Source: an uncultured delta proteobacterium
Lineage (GTDB): Bacteria > Myxococcota_A > Polyangia > Polyangiales > Polyangiaceae
Direction of reading: 5' to 3'
Length of the DNA: 13,039 nt
NCBI GenBank assembly: GCA_903858055.1
Contig: CAIOHM010000549.1
Span: 1 to 13,039 of the forward strand
Shown here: piece after piece, positions 1 to 6,157 of the stretch
How the letters are laid out: every line of letters starts with the position of its first letter
Position numbering within the stretch: the stretch's first letter is position 1
Made by a program: the position numbers and the translations under genes
The notes under the pieces: generated by a model
Databases searched by the model: none
What the model was told of the DNA's origin: nothing
Seen by the model: the letters and a program-made list of their open reading frames with translations, nothing else

Positions 1-1
1 C

Positions 2-1306
2 GACGGCAAGACCGTGAAGTCGCCCATCGACGAGTTCAACGCGCAGGCGGGTGCGGCGCTCTGCGGCGAGGGCACGTCGCTGCCCGCGAAGGGCCTGCTC
101 GGCGTGAGCGATCTGCTCCCGTACCGCGCGTGCGTTCTCTTGCCCTCGGCGCACCGCCTCATCCAAGGCGTCCTCAACCAGCCCGTAGAACAGAGCCCGC
201 TCTGCTCGACCACGCGCACGGTGGTGAGCGCGCTGCGTATCGGAGATTTCCTCGTCGCCACGCTCCCGGGGGAGCCCGTCACGCTGCTCGCCGACAAGCT
301 CCGTGCCGCCTCGCCGCTCGGCGCCGAGAAGACCGCGGTCGTGGGCTACGCGCAGTCGCACATGGGCTACCTCCTCACGCCGGAAGACTGGCTCGCGGGC
401 GGGTACGAGCCCTCCATCAACGTGTGGGGCCCCCTCGAGGGCGAGCGCATCCTCGAGGGCGCGGCCGAGGTGTTGAAGCTCGCCGTGACCCCGACGCGTG
501 AGAACGCCGAGAACGGCACGCGCGTGAAGCTCGGCGGAGGCGTGACGACCCCCGCAGGCGTCGCTTCGCCGACCGCAGGCACGGTGCCCAGCGTTTTGCC
601 GGAGAAGCTCGCGACCAGGTCCGGCGAGAAGCCGCTCACGGCGCAGCCCAAGGCGACGATCGAACGATTGCAGAATGCAACCTTTGTCTTCGAGGGCTCG
701 ACGCCGCTCCTCGGCAACCCGAGGGTGCACGTGGAGCGCGAGGAGGGCAGCTCGTTCGTGGCGCTCAAGACCCGCAGCGGCCGCACCGTGGCCGACGGCG
801 AAGTGATCGTGACGTACACCCCCTTCCCCGTGAACGCGCAGCCGGCGGATGTGACGAACCACTACTACGTGGCGGAGTGGCAGGCGGTCATGCCGCGCGG
901 CCTCGAGGGCGAGAGCTACGCGTCACGCATGGCGCTGCCCACGGGGCGCTACCGGCTGGTCGCCGATTGGCCCGGTTATTCCCTGGCGAGCACCCCCTTC
1001 ACGGTCGCAGCGGCAAGCCTCGGCGTCACGGCCGCCACGAGCGCGGGCGGCGTCGCGCTCACGGTCTCCTACGACGCGACGGGCGGCTTCCGCCTCCTCG
1101 ACGACGAGGTCCCGTCGAACGGTAAGATCCCGGCGCGCACGCGGCCCGTCACGGTGCAGTTTGCAAACGGCACGGGCAACGTGGGCTCGGCCCAGAGCAC
1201 GAGCACCGCCGCCGATGGCACGCTCACGCTCACGGTGCCGAGCGGAGCGACGCGCGTGACCGTACGGGACGCGGCCGGCAACGAGGGCACCGCGACGTTG
1301 CCCTGA
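2..1306 (+). CDS. Neutral/alkaline ceramidase, C-terminal part (5' end outside window)
   Basis: The reading frame is open to the left edge (D-G-K-T precede the GTG at 14), so the true start and the zinc-binding catalytic domain lie outside the window. Visible residues carry the end of the ceramidase core: LPGEPVTLLADKLR, then a VVGYAQSHMGYLLTPEDWL stretch, then YEPSINVWGP, which match the G(E/D)-hydroxyl-rich strand and the 'Y-TTPEEY...YEG-STLYGP' region of neutral ceramidases. From about visible residue 218 on, an all-beta segment (FEGSTPLLGNPRVHVER, later LPTGRYRLVADWPGYSL) fits the ceramidase C-terminal Ig-like domain, with a second beta-rich tail to residue 430. Family role: hydrolysis of the amide bond of ceramide to sphingosine and fatty acid, usually by a secreted or periplasmic enzyme. 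Some myxobacteria make sphingolipids, so either self lipid turnover or attack on eukaryotic or prey lipid is possible; that is inference. No intrinsic terminator follows. Confidence 0.8.
   Translation, partial: DGKTVKSPIDEFNAQAGAALCGEGTSLPAKGLLGVSDLLPYRACVLLPSAHRLIQGVLNQPVEQSPLCSTTRTVVSALRIGDFLVATLPGEPVTLLADKLRAASPLGAEKTAVVGYAQSHMGYLLTPEDWLAGGYEPSINVWGPLEGERILEGAAEVLKLAVTPTRENAENGTRVKLGGGVTTPAGVASPTAGTVPSVLPEKLATRSGEKPLTAQPKATIERLQNATFVFEGSTPLLGNPRVHVEREEGSSFVALKTRSGRTVADGEVIVTYTPFPVNAQPADVTNHYYVAEWQAVMPRGLEGESYASRMALPTGRYRLVADWPGYSLASTPFTVAAASLGVTAATSAGGVALTVSYDATGGFRLLDDEVPSNGKIPARTRPVTVQFANGTGNVGSAQSTSTAADGTLTLTVPSGATRVTVRDAAGNEGTATLP
669..679 (+). repeat. TGCAGAATGCA word, copy 1
   Basis: This 11-bp word is two TGCA palindromes around GAA. 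Here it lies inside TTGCAGAATGCAA, a 5-bp inverted repeat within the ceramidase gene, read as codons TTG CAG AAT GCA. TTG, AAT and GCA are disfavoured in the surrounding GC-rich coding sequence. Confidence 0.4.
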
Positions 1307-1395
1307 TCGCGCGCGCGTACGCCGCTCGAAAAAACGCACGAGACGCGGCTTTCCGCTTGGCCACGGCCCCGCGGTGGCGTGTAGGGTCGCGCCCC

Positions 1396-2301
1396 ATGCG
1401 TTTCCGATCCGCCGCCGCCCTTGCCATCCTCCTTGCTCCCCTCGCCCTCGTCGCCGCATGCGACAAGGCGAAGGACAGCGGCATGCCTGTCGCCAAGACC
1501 GCCGAAGGCCCCCGCGCCAAGGCTCCATCGACCCCCGGTGAGCTCCCCGACGACACCGCGAAGACCTTCTACGCGCTCGGCCTCGACGTGGGTCAGAACC
1601 TGAAGCTCTTCTCGGCGAACGAGGCCGAGATCGGCTACCTCGTGCAGGGCCTCAAGGACGGCCTCCTCGGCGCCGAGACCAAGCTCGACATTCAGGAGTG
1701 GGGTCCGAAGATCGGCCCGCTCGCGCAGGCCCGCCAGAAGGAAGCGGCGGACAAGGCCAAGGAGGCTTCGGCCCCGGCCCTCGAGACCCTCGCCAAGCAG
1801 AAGGGCGCGAAGAAGACCTCGACGGGCCTCATCTTCGTCGAGGAGAAGGCCGGCACGGGCACGACGCCGAAGCAGGGCGACCGCGTGAAGGTCAACTACA
1901 AGGGCACCCTCGCGGACGGCTCGGTCTTCGACGAGTCGAAGCAGCCCGTCGAGTTCACGGTCGGCTCCGTGGTTCCGTGCTGGAACGAGGCCCTCGGCCT
2001 CATGAAGCCCGGCGCTTCGGCGAACATCGGCTGCCCCACCGAGCTCGGCTACGGTGACCGCGGCGCACCGCCGAAGATCCCCGGCGGCGCGGCGCTCTTC
2101 TTCCACATCGACCTCCTCGAGGTCACGCCGGGCACGGGCGCCGAGGGCATGATGGGCGGCATGGACCCGCGTGCGATGCAGCAAATGGACCCGCGCATGC
2201 TCCAGCAGCTCCAGCAGCAGATGCAGATGCAGCAAATGCAGCAGCAAATGAGCAAGGGCGGCGCCGCGGCTCCCCCTTCGCGTGAGCCCGCCGGTCGCTG
2301 A
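1396..2301 (+). CDS. FKBP-type peptidyl-prolyl isomerase lipoprotein with Met/Gln-rich tail
   Basis: The product has 301 residues. ATG 1396 is chosen over the in-frame TTG at 1357 because it opens directly into a lipoprotein signal peptide ending VAAC (lipidated Cys22). Residues about 45-130 form a helical FKBP_N-like dimerisation region (FYALGLDVGQNLKLF... QGLKDGLLG). About 140-250 is the FKBP catalytic domain: GDRVKVNYKGTLADGSVFDES, EFTVGSVVPCW, ELGYGDRG, IPGGAALFFHIDLLEV. Most substrate-pocket aromatics are present. The usual VIPGW reads VVPCW, and Cys195 and Cys213 could form a disulfide. Residues 252-301 are an unusual tail with 10 Met and 13 Gln. Family role: folding or chaperoning of periplasmic and outer-membrane proteins by proline isomerisation, as in FkpA and Mip. 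A terminator follows. The overall assignment is secure; the function of the tail is unknown. Confidence 0.93.
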   Translation: MRFRSAAALAILLAPLALVAACDKAKDSGMPVAKTAEGPRAKAPSTPGELPDDTAKTFYALGLDVGQNLKLFSANEAEIGYLVQGLKDGLLGAETKLDIQEWGPKIGPLAQARQKEAADKAKEASAPALETLAKQKGAKKTSTGLIFVEEKAGTGTTPKQGDRVKVNYKGTLADGSVFDESKQPVEFTVGSVVPCWNEALGLMKPGASANIGCPTELGYGDRGAPPKIPGGAALFFHIDLLEVTPGTGAEGMMGGMDPRAMQQMDPRMLQQLQQQMQMQQMQQQMSKGGAAAPPSREPAGR

Positions 2302-2321
2302 TCACGGCCTCGCGCGAAACG

Positions 2322-2353
2322 AAAAGGACGCCCAGCGACGGGCGTCCTTTTTT
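2322..2353 (+). terminator. Rho-independent terminator after the FKBP gene
   Basis: GGACGCCC (2326-2333) pairs perfectly with GGGCGTCC (2340-2347) across the 6-nt loop AGCGAC. The stem is extended by A-T pairs and followed by TTTTTT (2348-2353). It lies 20 bases after the FKBP stop. The minus-strand cluster ends at 2395 and runs towards it; the AAAA at 2322-2325 gives a short U-tract in that direction, so it may act both ways. Confidence 0.9.
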
Positions 2354-2394
2354 GATCACGTCGGCGGAGGCCCCGAGCGGCCTCGCCTCGAAGC

Positions 2395-3075
2395 TCACGG
2401 CATGTTCGCGACGTCGTCGAGGAGCCCCTCGAAGGTGACGCCGCTGAGGCAAGCGTTGCTCGCGCCCGCGTCCGCCGAGACGGGCGTGGTCGCGAACGTC
2501 TGCGGATCGATGGTCACTTGGCGGAACTGGAGCCCGTTGAACGAGCCGCGGAAGTTCCCTCCGACGGCGCCCATCTCGGTGATCGTGATCGACCCCTGGC
2601 CCGCGATCGGCATGAACGTCTTCTCGCAGCTCGTGGTGGTGCATCCGGTGCGGAGGATCACGCAGAAGCCGCAGGTCTCGTAGCTCTCGTCTTCCGTGCG
2701 AAGCGTGACGGTGCCCGGTGCGCGCGGGCCGCCGAAGCCCACGTAGTTCTCGATGCTGATCGCCGAGTCCGTGCCCTGCCCGAAGAAGATCCACAGGGGA
2801 TCGCCCTTGTCGTCGGTGCCCGTGTAGGCCTCGGCCGGCGCGGCGGTCGTGAAGCCGCAGGTGCCCGCATCCGAGCTCGTCACGCTGCCGTCCGTGCCCT
2901 GGCTCGGCGGCGCGGCGTCCGGCGTCGCAGGAGTCGTGCCACCGTCGCGGCCCGCGTCGGTCTTCGAAGCGTCGGTGCCTGCGTCGGAGGCCGGCGCGGT
3001 GTCACTCGAGGAGGAGGAGCAGCCGATGACGAGGGCGGAGACCGCGAAGGCAGTGGAGAGGAGGATCTTCTTCAT
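2395..3075 (-). CDS. Cysteine-rich lipoprotein of unknown function
   Basis: The product has 226 residues. ATG at 3075 opens into a KK n-region, a hydrophobic core and the lipobox LVIGC (Cys19), followed by SSSSS and a low-complexity Asp/Ala/Gly/Thr linker to about residue 72. Such linkers are common in Polyangia lipoproteins and probably span the space from the membrane to a folded domain. The domain (about 73-226) has six cysteines (TCGF, ETCGFC, TGC, SC, NAC), enough for three disulfides, and many beta-prone segments (TVTLRTEDESYE, GSITITEMG, RQVTIDPQTF). I do not recognise the family. It is the last gene of the minus-strand cluster, 61 bases after the small membrane protein gene, and ends shortly before the terminator at 2322-2353. 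An outer-membrane-attached location is inferred from the signal only. Confidence 0.82.
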   Translation of the reverse strand: MKKILLSTAFAVSALVIGCSSSSSDTAPASDAGTDASKTDAGRDGGTTPATPDAAPPSQGTDGSVTSSDAGTCGFTTAAPAEAYTGTDDKGDPLWIFFGQGTDSAISIENYVGFGGPRAPGTVTLRTEDESYETCGFCVILRTGCTTTSCEKTFMPIAGQGSITITEMGAVGGNFRGSFNGLQFRQVTIDPQTFATTPVSADAGASNACLSGVTFEGLLDDVANMP

Positions 3076-3136
3076 GGCGCCCGCGTAGCACGAGCGTCAC
3101 GAACCGATGCGCGGCATCGTTCGCGACTCCCGCGTA

Positions 3137-3295
3137 TTACCGCGTATGCGGAGCTTGCGGCGCTTGCGGCAACGGGCTCGGTTCGCTCAGGAGGAGGAGC
3201 TTCACGCCGAGCGCGGTGGCGAGCGTGGCGAGGACGAAGCCGATCGCGATGATCGCCGGCGACGAACGCTTCGCAGACGACTTGGGCGCGACCAT
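3137..3295 (-). CDS. Small single-pass membrane protein (52 aa), translationally coupled
   Basis: The start ATG (3295-3293) shares one base with the TGA stop (3297-3295) of the FGE-fold gene, giving TGATG, the usual signature of coupled translation. The same frame stays open upstream to 3460, but that part is Arg-rich antisense-like noise inside the neighbouring gene, so 3295 is the better start. The 52 residues comprise a basic, Ser-rich N-terminus (about 1-12, with KSSAKRSS), one hydrophobic segment (about 14-36, IIAIGFVLATLATALGVKLL) and a Pro/Gln/Ala-rich tail. Positive charges at the N-terminus predict N-in, C-out topology. No family is recognised. Its placement between two lipoprotein genes suggests a small partner or anchor for the envelope proteins of the cluster. 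Confidence 0.6.
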   Translation of the reverse strand: MVAPKSSAKRSSPAIIAIGFVLATLATALGVKLLLLSEPSPLPQAPQAPHTR

Positions 3296-4494
3296 CAGAG
3301 CTTCCCCGTACGCGCGCAGCGAAAGCCGTACGCGTAGCCGCGGTCGCCCACGTAGGCGCCGCTGCGCGCGATGGCGCCGAACGACGTGAGCGTGCCCTCC
3401 GCCACGCGGAAGTTCCAGCCGCGCGTGGTCCGCTCGCCGTTGACGTCGTCGTGCGCACAATCGGTGCAGTTCGCCGCGTATTGCGTGACGCGCACGTCGT
3501 AGACGAACTCGCTGAGCATGCCGAGGAGGTCGGCGTGGCCCCAGCGACCGTTGCCCGCGGGCTTGCCGCCGACGGGCTCGAGGCGCGTGACACCGTAGAG
3601 CGCGCGCGAAGGGCTCACGGGGTCAGCCCCCCACGGGAAGAAGCGTCCTTCGGTGCCGCCCACGGCCGCGTGGTCCCACTCGATCTCGCTCGGGAGGAAG
3701 CCGCCGTCCCAGATGCAGAATGCAAGCGCTTCGTACCAGTTCGTACCGTTGATTGGCCACGACTCCTGCGTGGTCGGGCTCGGCGTCCACGAGACGTATT
3801 GCGTGCTGATCGTGTTCTCCCCCGACAGGCTCGTGTTCCACGTGGTCGCGTCGATCGAGGTGAGCGGCTGCGAAGCCTGCCGCGACGCCCCGACCCAGCC
3901 GTTCCAGGCCGTCGACCAGCCGGCTTCGTAGCCGCCCTGCGTGCGCAAGAGCCCGCGCCCGCCGTTCAGGTGCACGTGCTTCCCCGCGCCCTCGGCCGGT
4001 CGCCACCCGCCTAGCCACTCGGCCACGAACTTCCGGAAGCGCCCGACCGTGACCTTGTACTTGTCGAGGCGGTACGGCGAGACGGTCGCGGGGGTGGCGG
4101 GCTCGAGGAGCACCGGGTACGTGCCGCCCGGCACGAGGATCGTCGTCGCACAGGACTCGCCACCGTTCGGTCCGCAGGTGCTCAGGCCGGGGCCCGTCAG
4201 CGCCGCGGTGGTCGGCGGAAGCATCACGAAGGAGGCGTCGAGCGCCGCGTCTGCTTGGGGAGCTGCGCCATCGATGACGCCTGCATCTTGCACGCTTGCA
4301 TCTTGCACGCTTGCATCTTGCACGCTGGCATCGAGCGCCGAAGCGTCTGCCCCCAACGCGCCACCGTCGACCGGCTGAACCCCTGCATCGACGACGCTCG
4401 GCTTGCCTTCGATTGAATGGGCACAGCCGACGACGAGCGGTGCCACGCACGCCAGAAGCAACGAGGAGGAACGGACGAGCGTGACGCGAAGCAT
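3295..4494 (-). CDS. FGE-sulfatase (SUMF1)-fold lipoprotein lacking catalytic cysteines
   Basis: The product has 399 residues. ATG 4494 is preferred to the longer in-frame start at 4533 because it opens into a lipoprotein signal. The likely lipobox is VVGC (Cys24); an earlier LLAC (Cys16) leaves too short a hydrophobic core. Residues about 25-95 are a DASVQDA-type linker with an exact 15-bp tandem repeat. The FGE-sulfatase domain starts near CGPNGGESC and VPGGTYP, continues with RLDKYKVTVGRFRKFV, INGTNWYEALAFCIWDGGFLPSEIEWDHA and FFPWG, and ends at GFRCAR. In catalytic FGE the RGGS-x2-C-x4-C segment supplies the copper-binding cysteines; here it reads RGWNFRVAEGTL, with Val364 and Leu369 in those places. 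Formylglycine formation is therefore unlikely. The fold is often reused for ligand or carbohydrate binding and in other oxidases. It follows the GH25 gene by 54 bases and is coupled to the small membrane protein gene. Confidence 0.85.
   Translation of the reverse strand: MLRVTLVRSSSLLLACVAPLVVGCAHSIEGKPSVVDAGVQPVDGGALGADASALDASVQDASVQDASVQDAGVIDGAAPQADAALDASFVMLPPTTAALTGPGLSTCGPNGGESCATTILVPGGTYPVLLEPATPATVSPYRLDKYKVTVGRFRKFVAEWLGGWRPAEGAGKHVHLNGGRGLLRTQGGYEAGWSTAWNGWVGASRQASQPLTSIDATTWNTSLSGENTISTQYVSWTPSPTTQESWPINGTNWYEALAFCIWDGGFLPSEIEWDHAAVGGTEGRFFPWGADPVSPSRALYGVTRLEPVGGKPAGNGRWGHADLLGMLSEFVYDVRVTQYAANCTDCAHDDVNGERTTRGWNFRVAEGTLTSFGAIARSGAYVGDRGYAYGFRCARTGKL
3714..3724 (+). repeat. TGCAGAATGCA word, copy 2
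   Basis: This is the second exact copy of the 11-bp word. On the coding (minus) strand of the FGE-fold gene it spans codons CTT GCA TTC TGC; CTT and GCA are uncommon choices in this GC-rich sequence. Confidence 0.4.
4282..4326. repeat. 15-bp exact tandem repeat, three units, in the lipoprotein linker
   Basis: The unit TGCATCTTGCACGCT is repeated three times without a mismatch and encodes SVQDA repeats on the minus strand. Fifteen base pairs is a multiple of three, so gain or loss of units would change linker length without breaking the frame. The perfect identity suggests recent expansion. Confidence 0.9.
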
Positions 4495-4532
4495 GGTGCG
4501 CGGAATCCGACCCGATTTGCGCCGCTCCCGCA

Positions 4533-4549
4533 AGCGCGGCGACCGCGCT
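4533..4549 (-). other. Hairpin at the end of the GH25 gene
   Basis: AGCGCGG (4533-4539) and CCGCGCT (4543-4549) form a 7-bp stem with a 3-base loop and reach into the GH25 stop codon. No U-run follows in the direction of transcription, so it is not a standard terminator. It could protect mRNA ends or reduce expression of the next gene. Confidence 0.3.
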
Positions 4550-5838
4550 CAGGGGTTCACGAAGGCACGTCGCAGCGTGCCACGGAGGCGCCCGCCGGCG
4601 TCGAAGGTGCGAACCTCGAGCTGCCGCGTGCCCTTGATCGTGAGCACCGAGCGCACGGCCTTGCGCGTCGAGCGCGTGGCTCCGGTCGCACCGTCACGGA
4701 GGAGGTAGCCGTCCGCGCGCACCTCGATGCTCGCGACGCCCGCCGGAGCCTCTTCGAGCGCAAACTCCCAGCTGCCGTCCGATCGCGGCTGCACGGCGAC
4801 ACGCCCTGCGCCCTGCGTCGAGTCGATGAGCCCCGACGACACGCCGAGCTTCCGCCCTTGCGCGTCGTAGGCGATCGCCTCGATGCCGCGACCTTCCTTC
4901 GCGTAGTTGAAGCGGTAGCGCAGGTCGAAGTTCGTCGCCGCCGTGGCCTCGCCGATCGTGAACCCCTCGACCTCGAGCACGACCTTCGCGACGTTTGGCT
5001 CGCTGCTCGTGTCGAAGGCCCACGTGTCGCCTTCGCGCGTCCACTTCAGCGAGACCTTCGTGGCGGTCGCAGCCGCGGGCGGCGTCGGGCTCGCGGAGCC
5101 GTTCGCGAGGGCCTCGAGCTGCGCGTAGGTGCCGTTGAAGAGGTTCACGTCCACGTTGCCCGTGACGCCGGAGACGCGGCCCGTGTCGCCGTACTGCCAG
5201 AACTGCCAGTTCGCGAAGCCGCTCGGGAGGTAGGGGCACGCGACGCCGTAGTTCGCCACCCAGAGGGTCATGCCGTTGAACGGGGCCGTGCCGCGAACGC
5301 CGTCGAGGTAGCCCACCGAGGTGTAGAGGATGGGCTTCTTCCCGGTGCCCGCCTGCACGCGCTCGATCCACTTGAGCGCGCGGCTCATGACCGTCGCGCT
5401 CGACTGGCCATCGGAGTCTTCGAGGTCGAGGACCACGGGGAGGTCGCCGCTGCCAAGGCGCCCGACCGCGCGCACCACGAGGTCCGCTTGCGCGACCGGA
5501 TCTTGGCCCGGGCGGAAGAACTGGTACGCGCCGCGGATCATGCCCGCGGCCTTGATGCCCGACCAGTTGCGCTGGAACGTCGGGTCGTTGAACGTTGCGC
5601 CGTCGCTGATGCGCGCGATCGCGAAGCGGCGCCCGGAAGCCCGCACGGAGGCCCAGTTCACGGTGCCTTGGTAATACGAGACGTCGACGCCCTCGACCGT
5701 GGGCCCCTTCGCGCACACGCGGAGCTCGTCGGCGTCTTCGACGATCTCGTCGCCGACCATCGCGGGGCCGGCGCAGCCCGCGAGCAGGGTCGAAGCAAAC
5801 ACGGCAGCCGCGAACGTGGAGCGAACCGAGCGGGTCAT
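4549..5838 (-). CDS. GH25 muramidase (lysozyme) lipoprotein with duplicated C-terminal beta domain
   Basis: The product has 429 residues. ATG 5838 is chosen over the longer frame (to 5925) because it opens into a signal peptide ending LLAGC (Cys22). The GH25 domain covers about 46-250: VEGVDVSYYQG (Asp52), GRRFAIARISDG, GAYQFFRPGQDP, the catalytic-type DLE (Asp138, Glu140) in PVVLDLEDSDG, LYTSVGYLDG, and NWQFWQYGDTG...NVDVNLFNG. Family role: cleavage of the beta-1,4 MurNAc-GlcNAc bond of peptidoglycan. Residues 261-339 and 346-428 are two divergent copies of one beta-rich module (shared pattern: W-x-F, EV-x-G, Arg, then E-x3-(Y/F)DA-x-GR); these may bind cell wall or protein partners. It heads the minus-strand cluster. 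Being lipidated, it could act on the cell's own wall, or on prey or rival walls when exposed on the surface or on vesicles; the sequence cannot decide. Confidence 0.92.
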   Translation of the reverse strand: MTRSVRSTFAAAVFASTLLAGCAGPAMVGDEIVEDADELRVCAKGPTVEGVDVSYYQGTVNWASVRASGRRFAIARISDGATFNDPTFQRNWSGIKAAGMIRGAYQFFRPGQDPVAQADLVVRAVGRLGSGDLPVVLDLEDSDGQSSATVMSRALKWIERVQAGTGKKPILYTSVGYLDGVRGTAPFNGMTLWVANYGVACPYLPSGFANWQFWQYGDTGRVSGVTGNVDVNLFNGTYAQLEALANGSASPTPPAAATATKVSLKWTREGDTWAFDTSSEPNVAKVVLEVEGFTIGEATAATNFDLRYRFNYAKEGRGIEAIAYDAQGRKLGVSSGLIDSTQGAGRVAVQPRSDGSWEFALEEAPAGVASIEVRADGYLLRDGATGATRSTRKAVRSVLTIKGTRQLEVRTFDAGGRLRGTLRRAFVNP

Positions 5839-5840
5839 GC

Positions 5841-5879
5841 CCCTGGCTTCGCACGACGCATGCCAGCGAAATTCCAGGG
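5841..5879 (-). promoter_or_regulatory. Inverted repeat next to the GH25 start codon
   Basis: In the mRNA, CCCUGG (5879-5874) could pair with CCAGGG (5846-5841) across 27 nt. The downstream arm lies only two bases before the AUG, between a weak GAAG Shine-Dalgarno (5850-5847) and the start. If formed, it would hinder initiation. A 6-bp stem with a long loop could arise by chance. Confidence 0.25.
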
Positions 5880-6006
5880 AGTGGATTCGTGCGCACCTGT
5901 AGGACAAGCGCTGCGTTCGCTCCAACGATGCCGCAAGGATACGGCTTCACTGCAAATAGTTCCGGTCACACCTCGGGCCATGCGGGGCGCTGTCGCACAC
6001 GGCCCC

Positions 6007-6024
6007 TGGAGCGAGCGCGCTCCA
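6007..6024. other. Perfect intergenic hairpin
   Basis: TGGAGCG (6007-6013) pairs with CGCTCCA (6018-6024) around the 4-base loop AGCG. No T-run lies on either side, so it is not an intrinsic terminator. It may be an mRNA-end structure for the upstream minus gene or a protein-binding site. Confidence 0.35.
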
Positions 6025-6157
6025 CCCCGGTCGCGGGCGATCCACGCCGGGGGCGAACGCTTCGCGATGGACTTCCGTATGCGCTTCGTATGCGCGACGT
6101 AAGCGCGAGGGATGTACCCACGACGCGCGCCCTGGGGGCTTGGGGGCCGCGCGCGGG

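Larger units (their letters stand above)
5839..6157. other. 319-base intergenic region and leader of the GH25 cluster
   Basis: No convincing gene is present on either strand; short open frames here have Arg/Pro-rich noise composition. It should contain the promoter of the GH25 cluster, but I see no sigma-70 pair strong enough to call. Visible structures are a TGGAGCG/CGCTCCA hairpin (6007-6024), an inverted repeat next to the GH25 start (5841-5879), and an imperfect direct repeat of CGTATGCGC near 6076-6095. A GC-rich, G-run stretch follows the stop of the upstream gene (about 6125-6155) without a U-tract. Confidence 0.6.

Noticed and set aside
1069..2247. 392-codon minus-strand open frame with Leu/His-rich start
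   Set aside because: It is the antisense of the FKBP gene; the Leu/His runs merely mirror the Gln/Met tail.
3137..3460. 107-residue version of the small membrane protein
   Set aside because: The first 55 codons overlap the FGE-fold gene and are Arg-rich noise; the coupled ATG at 3295 gives a coherent membrane protein.
4282..4326. 15-bp repeats as a CRISPR-like array
   Set aside because: The units are contiguous without spacers and are in-frame coding repeats.
4533..4549. Hairpin as a terminator between the GH25 and FGE-fold genes
   Set aside because: There is no U-run and the genes are 54 bases apart in one direction, so I kept it only as a hairpin of unknown role.
4417..6102. 561-codon plus-strand open frame
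   Set aside because: It is antisense to the well-supported GH25 gene; the product is repetitive Arg/Ala/Val/Glu with no recognisable feature.
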